From an uncultured Alphaproteobacteria bacterium (GTDB lineage Bacteria > Pseudomonadota > Alphaproteobacteria > Rs-D84), in the NCBI GenBank assembly GCA_944390835.1, contig CALXQT010000023.1, positions 1 through 34,190 on the forward strand: a stretch of DNA of 34,190 bases, given 5' to 3'. The position numbers were made by a program, and so were the translations under genes. Positions 15,284-23,778 of the stretch are shown here, piece after piece; position 1 is the first letter of the stretch; each line of letters opens with the position of its first letter. A model generated the notes under the pieces. The model was not told where the DNA came from. It searched no databases and worked only from the letters and a program-made list of their open reading frames with translations.

Positions 15284-16522
15284 ATGAAAATAAAACCGTT
15301 TGCTGGTGTTCGTCCACCAAAAGAACTTGCTGCAGAAGTTGCATCACGCCCATATGATGTTTTAAATTCTGTAGAAGCAAAAGCTGAAGCCGGTGAAAAA
15401 TCTTTATTGCACATAATTAAACCAGAAATAGACTTTGACCCGATTGCCGATGAACACAGTCAACCGGTTTATGATAAAGCTGTCGAAAATTTTAAATTAT
15501 GGCAAAAACGTGGTTGGTTGATTCAAGACGACAAAGAAATGTATTATATTTACGCCCAAACAATGGACGGGCGCACACAATATGGTCTGGTCGCTGCTGC
15601 TAATGTTGATGATTATATGACAGGGAAAATAAAAAAGCATGAACTTACCCGTAAAGATAAAGAAGAAGACCGTATGATTCATGTTCGTATTCAAGACGCA
15701 AATATTGAACCTGTTTTCTTCGCTTACCCGGACGTTGATGAAATGAACGAAATCGTTTCTGATTACGTAAAAAATCACAAACCAGAATACGATTTTGTTG
15801 CACCAGATGGTTTTGGTCACACTTTCTGGAAAATAGAAGACGACAAAATCAACGCTCGCATAACAGAAATCTTTAAAGATATTCCTGCCATGTACGTTGC
15901 GGACGGGCATCACAGAACTGCAGCGGCAGCATTAGTCGGCGCAGAAAAACGTAATGCTAATCCTAATCATACAGGAAACGAAGAATATAATTATTTCCTT
16001 GCTGTAATATTCCCAGAAAGCCAACTAAAAGTTATCGACTATAACCGCGTTGTGAAAGATTTAAATGGATTAACACCAGAAGAATTTTTAAATAAATTAC
16101 GCGAATCATTCGACGTTGTTGAAATGGGTACAGAAATATATAAACCAAATAAATTACATAATTTCGGAATGTATTTAGATGGTAAATGGTATTCATTAAC
16201 CGCAAAATCCGGTACATACAATGATAGTGATCCGATTGGCGTACTGGATGTAACAGTATTATCCAACCTAGTATTTGATAAAATATTAAACTTGGGTGAT
16301 TTACGTACCAGCAAACGTATAGACTTTGTTGGTGGAATTCGCGGACTTGGTGAATTACAGAAACGCGTAGATTCTGGTGAAATGGCGGTTGCATTTGCGC
16401 TATACCCAGTTACCATGCGACAAATAATTGATATCGCAGATACAGGAAATATCATGCCACCAAAAACAACTTGGTTTGAACCTAAATTACGTAGTGGTTT
16501 GGTAATTCATAAACTTTCATAA
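15284..16522 (+). CDS. DUF1015 family protein
   Basis: 412 aa from ATG 15284, chosen because AAAGGAG lies eight bases before it. An upstream in-frame TTG at 15251 has no such site. Signature segments of DUF1015 are clear: IKPFAGVRPP and RPYDV at the N-terminus, KKHELTRKDKEEDR at about residues 117-130, and ADGHHRTAAA at 206-215. No signal peptide or membrane segment, so cytoplasmic. The family has no firmly established reaction. The DGHHR motif recalls the GxHR-type motif of the ParB/sulfiredoxin fold, to which free-serine kinases belong; this is only inference. A TATAAT box at 15240-15245 may be the promoter. It ends at a bidirectional terminator shared with the convergent PpiD-like gene. 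Confidence 0.93.
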   Translation: MKIKPFAGVRPPKELAAEVASRPYDVLNSVEAKAEAGEKSLLHIIKPEIDFDPIADEHSQPVYDKAVENFKLWQKRGWLIQDDKEMYYIYAQTMDGRTQYGLVAAANVDDYMTGKIKKHELTRKDKEEDRMIHVRIQDANIEPVFFAYPDVDEMNEIVSDYVKNHKPEYDFVAPDGFGHTFWKIEDDKINARITEIFKDIPAMYVADGHHRTAAAALVGAEKRNANPNHTGNEEYNYFLAVIFPESQLKVIDYNRVVKDLNGLTPEEFLNKLRESFDVVEMGTEIYKPNKLHNFGMYLDGKWYSLTAKSGTYNDSDPIGVLDVTVLSNLVFDKILNLGDLRTSKRIDFVGGIRGLGELQKRVDSGEMAVAFALYPVTMRQIIDIADTGNIMPPKTTWFEPKLRSGLVIHKLS

Positions 16523-16550
16523 AAAACGCCCATTTGGGCGTTTTTTTATT
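16521..16550. terminator. Bidirectional terminator between DUF1015 and PpiD-like genes
   Basis: AAAACGCCCA (16523-16532) and TGGGCGTTTT (16535-16544) form a long stem with A-run and T-run on opposite flanks, so it works in both directions. Confidence 0.88.
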
Positions 16551-17958
16551 TTGCAAAGAATCTATTAAATACTTTTTCGTTTACTTTTATCGGATACTCA
16601 CGAATCAGAAAAGCGTTATAATCATCAACGATTGTTTTATTTATAGACTTTTCCATTTCTTTACGTATATCCGACATTTTTTTCTCGTCTGCTTTCGGTA
16701 GAATTTCTTTTTCTATATGCAAAACGTAAAAAGAATTCTGACCATTAACAATAGAGTTATTCCCAATTTCAGAATTAAAAGTCGCACTTAACACATCTAA
16801 TGGCGCACCAGAAGCGCGCGTTACAGTTGCAGATTTTTTACCAACTAACTTACCATCTTTATTCAAATCAACCAACAACTCATTCGCACGAACATAAGCT
16901 TGCTTACGCTGTTCAGAACGTTTCCAATCGTTTACTAGATTTTTCTTTACAGCATCAAACTCTGCATTATGAGAAGGAATAACCTTATCAACGCGAACTA
17001 TGACGAAACCCTTTTTAGTTTCTATCAATTCACTTTCTAAGCCCTCTTCCATATCGAAGATACGTTTCATCATGTTATCAGTTAAAATCTCATCAACGGG
17101 ACGATTTGCTGTTCCGAAAGTTCCCAAAGAAACATACTTTGCTTTATGTCGAGATGCCGCGTCTGACATAGATTCACCAGCAATTATATCATCTTCAACT
17201 AAAATAGCCTGATCATACGCTTCATCATAACTATCTGGTTTATCCATATCTGCCGGTATCAAAACGTAAGACACTGTACGCTGTTCCGGTATAACATGAG
17301 GGTTCTGCGCATAAAAGGTACGCAACTGTTCATCCGTTGGATCAGAAACTTTAAAATCAGAAAAATCAACTGTTACATAATCTATCTGACGCTGACTATA
17401 ACGTGCATCATAGGCCGCCTCGACAGCAAAGTCTGGAACAGTTACTGGAATTGACATTGCCCCCAAAACATAACCGCGTAAAACCTGACGGCGTAAAACA
17501 TCTGCAAAAGAAGCCTCGCTATAACCACTATTGGCTAAAACATTATCAAACATATATGTAGAAAATTGACCGTCTATTTGAAATTCTGGGAAATCACGAA
17601 TTTCACGTGCTATCTGGGCATCAGAAACAACAAAACCTAAATCAGCAGCCCTATTATCTGCCATAGCCTGCGTAGTTAACGTAGACATAACTTTGTCATT
17701 TAATGCCTGGGTCAAAGCGGGATCCGCATAAGTAGCCCTTTGTTGTTCACGCGACATTGAAGCCAATTGACGATTTTTTTCCAAACTGAATTGTTGCATT
17801 GTAACTTCAGATTTACCGACACGAACCAATGTTGTATCACCTGCCACGTTACTAAAGATCCACTCAGCAACACCCCAACCAACGAAAGAAAAAGCCAATA
17901 TACCAATTAAAATCTTTGCAACTGGTTTATCCGCTGCATTACGTAAATATTCTAGCAT
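16546..17958 (-). CDS. PpiD-like membrane-anchored periplasmic folding factor
   Basis: 470 aa. A short cytoplasmic start, one membrane anchor (about residues 13-35), then a SurA/PpiD N-terminal chaperone domain (VRVGKSEVTMQQF, about 45-175). A parvulin-like region follows (about 215-330, with ISYVLIP-type strand RTVSYVLIP, ASRH and KKGFVIVRVDKV). The C-terminal part has a second, more degenerate folding domain. PpiD helps newly exported outer-membrane and periplasmic proteins fold at the Sec exit. E. coli PpiD is longer (623 aa). Start at 17958 is supported by AAAAGGGG. It is divergent from tpiA across 69 bp. A need for such a factor fits the many exported proteins in this window. Isomerase activity is not certain. 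Confidence 0.9.
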   Translation of the reverse strand: MLEYLRNAADKPVAKILIGILAFSFVGWGVAEWIFSNVAGDTTLVRVGKSEVTMQQFSLEKNRQLASMSREQQRATYADPALTQALNDKVMSTLTTQAMADNRAADLGFVVSDAQIAREIRDFPEFQIDGQFSTYMFDNVLANSGYSEASFADVLRRQVLRGYVLGAMSIPVTVPDFAVEAAYDARYSQRQIDYVTVDFSDFKVSDPTDEQLRTFYAQNPHVIPEQRTVSYVLIPADMDKPDSYDEAYDQAILVEDDIIAGESMSDAASRHKAKYVSLGTFGTANRPVDEILTDNMMKRIFDMEEGLESELIETKKGFVIVRVDKVIPSHNAEFDAVKKNLVNDWKRSEQRKQAYVRANELLVDLNKDGKLVGKKSATVTRASGAPLDVLSATFNSEIGNNSIVNGQNSFYVLHIEKEILPKADEKKMSDIRKEMEKSINKTIVDDYNAFLIREYPIKVNEKVFNRFFAK

Positions 17959-17967
17959 TTAATCCCC

Positions 17968-17988
17968 TTTTGCGATACCATAGCAAAA
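17968..17988. promoter_or_regulatory. Inverted repeat in the ppiD-tpiA divergent region
   Basis: TTTTGC (17968-17973) and GCAAAA (17983-17988) are inverted around a 9-bp spacer, in the only intergenic space between two divergent genes. Possible operator; may be chance. Confidence 0.25.
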
Positions 17989-18027
17989 CGATAGCGAAAA
18001 AATCAATCAAAATAAAGGGGAAAAACA

Positions 18028-18735
18028 ATGAAAATTATTGCAGGTAACTGGAAAATGAACGGCACACGAGCGAACTTGATTGATATGGTTACTGCCTTAC
18101 AAAAAGTGGATACAGAAAATAACGTTATTTTATGCGTACCTTATACTATGTTGGGGGTCAAAAGTGACCGTAATATATCACTGGGGGCACAAGATGTAAG
18201 TGCGCACGATCATGGAGCATATACCGGCGAAGTATCCGCTTCAATGATTGCCGACAGCGGTGCGAAATATGTAATTGTCGGTCACAGCGAGCGCCGACAA
18301 TATCATAACGAAACAAATGACACGGTACGTCAAAAAGCGGCTGCCGCACTATCTGCCGGTTTAACACCGATTATATGTGTTGGTGAAACTATGGAAGAAA
18401 AACAAGCCGGAAAAACAATGGAAATAATAGAATCTGGTGTTCGGGAATCAATCCCAAATGATATAGATAAAAACATAATAGTTGCATATGAACCTCGCTG
18501 GGCCATTGGTGCCGGGTTAACGCCAACATCAGAAGAAATCGCCGAAGCACATAAATTAATTGCAGATACATTAACTGCCATGGGGTTATCTGGAACCCCT
18601 GTCCTATACGGTGCCAGCGTAAAAGGGTCAAACGCAGCAGAAATAATGTCTATTGAAAATGTTGACGGTGTATTGGTTGGTGGCGCCTCCTTGAAACCTG
18701 ACGATTTTATACCTATAATAACCAGCGTAAAATAA
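18028..18735 (+). CDS. tpiA: Triosephosphate isomerase
   Basis: 235 aa cytoplasmic TIM barrel that interconverts dihydroxyacetone phosphate and glyceraldehyde 3-phosphate in glycolysis. Catalytic residues are present: K9 in GNWKMNG, H86 in VGHSERR and E155 in AYEPRWAIG. Loop 6 reads AIGAGLTPT and the phosphate-binding YGASVKGSNA and VGGASL segments follow. The length is slightly below the usual 250 aa, with shortened loops near residues 20-50. The ribosome site AAGGGGA is well placed. It is followed, after 58 bp holding a GC-rich hairpin, by grpE, possibly co-transcribed. Confidence 0.98.
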   Translation: MKIIAGNWKMNGTRANLIDMVTALQKVDTENNVILCVPYTMLGVKSDRNISLGAQDVSAHDHGAYTGEVSASMIADSGAKYVIVGHSERRQYHNETNDTVRQKAAAALSAGLTPIICVGETMEEKQAGKTMEIIESGVRESIPNDIDKNIIVAYEPRWAIGAGLTPTSEEIAEAHKLIADTLTAMGLSGTPVLYGASVKGSNAAEIMSIENVDGVLVGGASLKPDDFIPIITSVK

Positions 18736-18751
18736 GGATATAGTAACACAC

Positions 18752-18773
18752 GGGGGTGTCATCCGCCACCCCC
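18752..18773 (+). promoter_or_regulatory. GC-rich hairpin between tpiA and grpE
   Basis: GGGGGTG (18752-18758) pairs with CACCCCC (18767-18773), the most GC-rich stretch locally. There is no T-run, and the grpE ribosome site follows within about 12 bases. An RNA processing, partial-attenuation or translation-control role is possible. Confidence 0.45.
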
Positions 18774-18793
18774 ACGGTAAGATAGGTGTAAAT

Positions 18794-19342
18794 ATGGACG
18801 AAAAAAAAGAAGTAAAAATAGACGAAGTTTCTGTTTCTGATGTTAACGAAACAGATGTGCTAACTGATATAAATAATACAGAAGCGACACCAGAAACAGA
18901 CACAGAAGTAGAGAAACTTAATAAACAACTTACAGATTTAACTGATAAATATTTACGCACAGCCGCAGAATTGGAAAACACACGCCGTCGTGCAGCATTA
19001 GATGTTGAATCCAGCGCACGCAACCGAGCAATGTCTGTCGCTAAAAAATTTTTACCAGTTATGGACGCAATAGAAGCAGCATTAAAACATTCACCAAAAG
19101 ATGAAGGCATAAAATCTATGGCTTTGGCAATGAATGATGCTTTTGCTCAAATTGGCATAACAAAAATCGAATCGGTCGGGCAAATTTTAAATCCGATGTT
19201 TCATAATGCAATACAGGCAATAGATGCACCAGCAGACGCAAAAAATAAAACTGCGCCAAACACAATAATCGAAGAATTACAACCTGGATATATGTTTGGA
19301 GACACAGTAATGCGAACAGCTATGGTTGTTGTAAGCAAATAA
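18794..19342 (+). CDS. grpE: Nucleotide exchange factor GrpE
   Basis: 182 aa. GrpE releases ADP from DnaK in the Hsp70 cycle. An acidic, disordered N-terminus (1-40) is followed by the long dimer helix (EVEKLNKQLTDLTDKYLRT, AAELENTRRR). The beta-domain ends it: ILNPMFHNAIQA (for the usual FDPNLHQAV), PNTIIEELQPGY and MRTAMVVVSK. The ribosome site is a weak GATAGGTG. dnaK, dnaJ and hrcA, often adjacent, are not in this window. A terminator follows directly. A GC-rich hairpin upstream separates it from tpiA. Confidence 0.97.
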   Translation: MDEKKEVKIDEVSVSDVNETDVLTDINNTEATPETDTEVEKLNKQLTDLTDKYLRTAAELENTRRRAALDVESSARNRAMSVAKKFLPVMDAIEAALKHSPKDEGIKSMALAMNDAFAQIGITKIESVGQILNPMFHNAIQAIDAPADAKNKTAPNTIIEELQPGYMFGDTVMRTAMVVVSK

Positions 19343-19343
19343 G

Positions 19344-19370
19344 AAACGCCCCAAAAGGGCGTTTTCATTT
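19344..19370 (+). terminator. Terminator of grpE
   Basis: AAACGCCC (19344-19351) pairs with GGGCGTTT (19357-19364), then TTTTCATTT. Confidence 0.85.
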
Positions 19371-19387
19371 AATACGAAAGTATATCC

Positions 19388-19795
19388 TTATTTTACTCGC
19401 CCCCCCTTCATCTGTACATAAATGGTTTTAATACGAGATTGTAATTCTTCTGGCTTCATTACGATTGAACTGTTTATAGCCCCTATGAAAGCCATATTCT
19501 GTGAATTTTTCTTCAATTTGCTGTCCAGTATACGCAAAGACTCATAAGGTTCGCAATAATACCTACTTTCGTGGTTGTTAATATTTACCCCATTTCGCAA
19601 GAATAAATGCTTTGCAATATCTATGTGTCCCTCATCATGAGGAAAATAATAATAATAACTCTTTCCATTACGAGCCCGAAGATACAAAGAATCTCTACAT
19701 AATGCAGATAATAATTTTGCATCCTCAACAGGATTGGCAAATTTTGAACTATATGCTGGCGCAAAATAATCTTTTATTGTTTCAAAAAACTTCAT
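19388..19795 (-). CDS. Small hypothetical cytoplasmic protein
   Basis: 135 aa, not recognised. No signal peptide or membrane segment. Tyr-rich (YYYYFPHDEGH at about residues 47-57, YYCEPYESLRIL near 84-95), with a Lys/Arg-rich C-terminus (YVQMKGGRVK). AAAAAAGGTT precedes ATG 19795. It lies between the grpE terminator and the terminator of the large autotransporter, so it is probably transcribed alone, with no obvious own terminator. The 126-bp gap after it holds only the autotransporter terminator. Confidence 0.7.
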   Translation of the reverse strand: MKFFETIKDYFAPAYSSKFANPVEDAKLLSALCRDSLYLRARNGKSYYYYFPHDEGHIDIAKHLFLRNGVNINNHESRYYCEPYESLRILDSKLKKNSQNMAFIGAINSSIVMKPEELQSRIKTIYVQMKGGRVK

Positions 19796-19861
19796 ATCTT
19801 AACCTTTTTTGTTTTTGTCAACTTATATTATACCATAAAAAAATTTATCAAGTGCATTAAG

Positions 19862-19897
19862 ATAAAAAAAACACCCTGCAGGTTTAACTACAGGGTG
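19862..19897 (-). terminator. Terminator of the large autotransporter
   Basis: On the minus strand CACCCTGTAG pairs with CTGCAGGGTG (plus-strand stem arms about 19872-19881 and 19888-19897, one mismatch), followed by eight T. Confidence 0.85.
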
Positions 19898-19921
19898 ACG
19901 CCGGACGAATTTCTTTTTTTA

Positions 19922-22900
19922 TTAAATACCTAAACGATGGCTTAATTTCATCATAAATATAGATTCATTACCAAACTCATCTGTATTATTTGGGTTTACG
20001 CGATATATAAATCCAATTGCACCATCTGTAAACTCACCAAAATTATGACGATAAGAACCAGTAAAACGTACTTCTCTATTTTCAGGACGTAAGCTTACGC
20101 TTTCTATATGCATATTTGTAATGGCCAAATCATATTTACCGTCGCCAAGATCTACGATTTCATAGTCTGCATACGGATATTGTAATACTCCGCCGCTGAC
20201 AGTCAAAGGTTGTGCAACACTGAAACTGAAATTACCAGCATCAAGACCAAGTGCAAAAGCGTTTGAATCAATATCAGAAATACCAAGTATAAACTGCCCT
20301 TCTGCCTCTGTTGTTGTACGTGCAAAAGTAGAACGTAATTTCATTGTAAGTTTTTCTATAGGACTATAGCGGAATTCTGTATCAACATACATAGTTTTCC
20401 CGTTCCCCATATCTAACAAACCACCAGTTTGCGCCCCCAATAAAGTATTTGTCTCATAGGCCGCACCAACAGATGCAGAGAAACCAAATTTATCACCCTG
20501 CCAATTAACATCAGATTGTGCTCCCTGCATCATGCCTAAACGTGCCGGCAGATATTGCGAAGATACAGTCGGATCATTATCCAGCATGGTTTCATCTGTT
20601 ATAGCACCAGAATAAGCCCGTCCACCAAAAGACCAACGCCCCATATTATAAACTATATCCGATGTAATCGCATTTGAAGTTAACCCCAAGATCGGGTTAG
20701 ACATACCGTCAAATCTGGATGCACCGTCTGTAAAATGCCGTTGATAACCAGCCGCAAAATTCCAGTTACCTGAAGTATAATCTAATTTCATAGTATCTAA
20801 ACCATTTAAATTATCAACATATGGTTTTTCAGACAACGACATTGAGAAACCAAAATTTCCGAATTGTACACGATCTGGCGCATCGTTACGGGTTTTAAAC
20901 TCACCCAAAACATCACCCATATATAAGCCACGTTTACTTGACGCACCCAACGCAAATTCGTTTTTCCACACACGAGGCATAGACATTTCACCGTCTATAC
21001 TTTCCAATATATCATAAAACGGTGCACTGATAGTGGCTGTTGATGGACTAAATACAGAAGAAGCCCTGAACATTGTATTTGTTGCAGCCCGCCAATAAGC
21101 ATCACCATTGGAAGAAACAATATTATTGCCGTCATAAAAATAAATACTTTTTCCAGGAGTCATCGCACGTTCAAGATTTATCATGCCATAACCATAGACT
21201 TCTGCAAAAGCATCTAAATACGCCTGCCCTGTTAGTTGATCTGCATTATAGTCCAACGGCAAAGAATACATAGCTTTCAGATATGTAACTAGTGTATCTA
21301 CTGTAAATGCGGTACCAGAATCATTAGTTCCCAAGAACGGACCATCCGCAGTCAAAGCCATCAATGTAAAGATGTTATTGCTATTCATGTAAGGGAAAGC
21401 CCCTTTTAAAGAAGCAACCGCACCTGCAGCAGACGCCGTAGCCATTTCAGCCGTCGGACCAGCAGCCGAGAAACACCATGGATCAACACCATTTATACCA
21501 AGTCCAGCAATACCACACTTACGTGACATATACTGATTACCCTCGCTATCTTGCCACATAGATAAAAACAATGGTCCGTATGACGTTCCTGTACCATTAC
21601 CATAATCTTCAATACTATCTGCAGCACTGGTTCCTTTAGAATTCTGGACCGCTACTACTGTCATAAACATATGTTCTAGATTATTATCATATATAGCAGG
21701 TGCATAGTTCTCAAACGTTGCGCTTAAAACCTCTGTTGTTTTATTTTCACCAACACCATAAGCAAATTCCCCCGCAGGATTTACAATTATTGGTAATACC
21801 GACCCATTACTGTAACTGCCAAAAAGTTGATTTGCTAAAATTCCCTGGTCGTTATCACTATCGTTATCATAATAATGATTTATTACGCTTTGAAAACCTA
21901 AAGCCTCGTCATCAAAAGAAGATATAGCATTTTTTATTCCTTGTACATTTATATAAGATATATTTCTTGAATCTGGATTTAATGATGCGTTTGCTATAAC
22001 CGCCGACCCATTGGTTCGTGCTGTATATAACGCCTCATAATTTTTAACATCAGCTTCTTCCCATGTTTTTTGTGTATATATATTATTATCATTTATAACA
22101 TACACAGCATCAGGTTTATTACCACCAGTAGTATTAACATAATAATAACCATCTGTTCCCTGATAAATTGCTATATCAGAAACGTCATCGCAACTTTCCC
22201 CGGAACAAGTTCCTTTTAACAAATTACTTCCCGCTGCAATTTTAAACGTTGTATCACCGATTGTAATAGTTGGGTTTGTAACGCCAGCATCATCCAATGC
22301 AGAAGATATAGTATATGTTACACCGTTTAAGGTTATAGTATCCCCTGTATCGATAGCACCAGCAGTTCCCGCGACACCAGAATCTGTTAAAGTTCCAACG
22401 GAAGCACCATCTGTTGGATTTGTAACATCAACCCACTCACCGCCACCGCCTGTTCTATATATAGCAAGTTGACCGTTTGGCGCGAAACCATACATATCAC
22501 CTGTTGCACGTCCTCCGGCTTCCCAGCCACCGATAATTTTTGCTGGCGCAGTTTCCATTACTGTTGCAAAAGGGTTCATTGCTGTACCGCTACCCGAGAA
22601 GTCAAAACCAGCAATTTCTGTTCCAAAATTATTGCCCGAAGGACTATTAAAATTCGCATATTTATCCGAAGCATATGTATTAGATGTAGCAGAAGCAGAA
22701 TCAGACCACGTAATCCCTGTAGAAGTACGCGCTGCGGACCCTGTAGGGTTAATACCATTTGCAGTGATAATAGAAGTTAAAATTGGTTTTCCGCCACCTG
22801 TTGAATTTAAGACTTTGATCGGTGCATACGCATTATCTGCGTTACGAAAAGTAGTCTGCCCCATATACCCATTTGCGAAAGCGGAATACCCATGCATTAT

Positions 22901-23653
22901 CAATAAATAATTCTGCAATGGAACGCTTATCCCATCTACCGCATAATTATTCGTAGGTTGTTCCGTTGGTCGGAAATAATTAAAGTCCAAGGTACGTATA
23001 CTTGCAGTACCAGCATCACTAGTACTTGGATTCCACTGAGCTAAATTAGATTGATATAAACTTTGATATTCTGATGAGCTAGGATCTAAAACCCCATTAG
23101 AAGTTATATAAGCAGGTCCCACAGGTATTGTTAATTTTGCAGTAGCTGTACCATCACCAGAACCGCTTCCACCAGGATTTGTTGGTCTATCGCCACTGGA
23201 CGAACCACCGTTTTCATTTCCTGGATCTAACCAATCAGTCAATAAAAAAAGTCCACCTACAACAACGGCGGCACCCGCCGCCGCCAAAGAAATCGTATGG
23301 GCGGAGGATAATCCGCTGAACAGCCCCCCACTGCTCTGTGGCGTAGTTCGAGACTCATACTGCTTTATCTGTCTATCGCACTGAGATGCATCTGCACCAT
23401 ACATCTGCAAAATTTGTGCTGCACGAATATCATTATTCATCAGTGCAGTACATACCAAAGATAACCCTGTGCTATCGACATAATTTACATTTGCACCATT
23501 ATTTATCAAAGCTTGAACCTGTTGAATGTCAGCGTTTTTCGCCGCAGATAATAATTGCGCAGCAATCATAAATTCGCTATTTGTTGCCGTTGCCGCAAAC
23601 GAGCCAGCAGGAACTAAAAATAGTGCTAATAGTAATAATCTGATATATTTCAT
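19922..23653 (-). CDS. Autotransporter with ankyrin-like N-terminus and degenerate subtilase (S8) domain
   Basis: 1243 aa from ATG 23653, preferred because AGAGAGAA precedes it; an in-frame TTG two codons earlier lacks support. Signal peptide about 1-21. Ankyrin-like repeats at about 30-90 (VQALINNGANVNYVD, AAQILQMYGADAS). A strongly hydrophobic segment at 118-138, then a Gly/Ser linker. From about 170 to 830 it resembles autotransporter subtilases: GFAPNGQLAIYRT (for GVAPNAxL), WCFSAAGP and AAGAVASLKGAFP. The three catalytic sites look substituted: LLIMHGYS (H254 for Asp), NNFGTEIAG (F343 for His) and TAEMATASAAG (E736 for Ser). The C-terminal beta-barrel covers about 985-1243. A surface-exposed, probably non-proteolytic scaffold or adhesin is inferred. 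It is flanked by terminators and transcribed alone. Confidence 0.9.
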   Translation of the reverse strand: MKYIRLLLLALFLVPAGSFAATATNSEFMIAAQLLSAAKNADIQQVQALINNGANVNYVDSTGLSLVCTALMNNDIRAAQILQMYGADASQCDRQIKQYESRTTPQSSGGLFSGLSSAHTISLAAAGAAVVVGGLFLLTDWLDPGNENGGSSSGDRPTNPGGSGSGDGTATAKLTIPVGPAYITSNGVLDPSSSEYQSLYQSNLAQWNPSTSDAGTASIRTLDFNYFRPTEQPTNNYAVDGISVPLQNYLLIMHGYSAFANGYMGQTTFRNADNAYAPIKVLNSTGGGKPILTSIITANGINPTGSAARTSTGITWSDSASATSNTYASDKYANFNSPSGNNFGTEIAGFDFSGSGTAMNPFATVMETAPAKIIGGWEAGGRATGDMYGFAPNGQLAIYRTGGGGEWVDVTNPTDGASVGTLTDSGVAGTAGAIDTGDTITLNGVTYTISSALDDAGVTNPTITIGDTTFKIAAGSNLLKGTCSGESCDDVSDIAIYQGTDGYYYVNTTGGNKPDAVYVINDNNIYTQKTWEEADVKNYEALYTARTNGSAVIANASLNPDSRNISYINVQGIKNAISSFDDEALGFQSVINHYYDNDSDNDQGILANQLFGSYSNGSVLPIIVNPAGEFAYGVGENKTTEVLSATFENYAPAIYDNNLEHMFMTVVAVQNSKGTSAADSIEDYGNGTGTSYGPLFLSMWQDSEGNQYMSRKCGIAGLGINGVDPWCFSAAGPTAEMATASAAGAVASLKGAFPYMNSNNIFTLMALTADGPFLGTNDSGTAFTVDTLVTYLKAMYSLPLDYNADQLTGQAYLDAFAEVYGYGMINLERAMTPGKSIYFYDGNNIVSSNGDAYWRAATNTMFRASSVFSPSTATISAPFYDILESIDGEMSMPRVWKNEFALGASSKRGLYMGDVLGEFKTRNDAPDRVQFGNFGFSMSLSEKPYVDNLNGLDTMKLDYTSGNWNFAAGYQRHFTDGASRFDGMSNPILGLTSNAITSDIVYNMGRWSFGGRAYSGAITDETMLDNDPTVSSQYLPARLGMMQGAQSDVNWQGDKFGFSASVGAAYETNTLLGAQTGGLLDMGNGKTMYVDTEFRYSPIEKLTMKLRSTFARTTTEAEGQFILGISDIDSNAFALGLDAGNFSFSVAQPLTVSGGVLQYPYADYEIVDLGDGKYDLAITNMHIESVSLRPENREVRFTGSYRHNFGEFTDGAIGFIYRVNPNNTDEFGNESIFMMKLSHRLGI

Positions 23654-23722
23654 AAACAATTCTCTCTATGCAGAATATTTTAACATACTTCCAAATTATA
23701 TGTCTAGAAAAAACTTTCCATA

Positions 23723-23758
23723 AAAAATACCTCGCCTAAATAAGTACGAGGTATTTTT
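23723..23758. terminator. Terminator of the heptad-repeat gene
   Basis: A perfect 12-bp inverted repeat (AAAAATACCTCG and its complement at 23747-23758), loop 12 bases, with A-run and T-run flanks. It lies just past the stop of the minus-strand gene at 23779. Confidence 0.88.
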
Positions 23759-23778
23759 TAACTTTTAAGATATTCTTA

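Noticed and set aside
19922-23653. Active subtilisin-type protease
   Set aside because: The three catalytic motifs are recognisable by position but the key residues are replaced.
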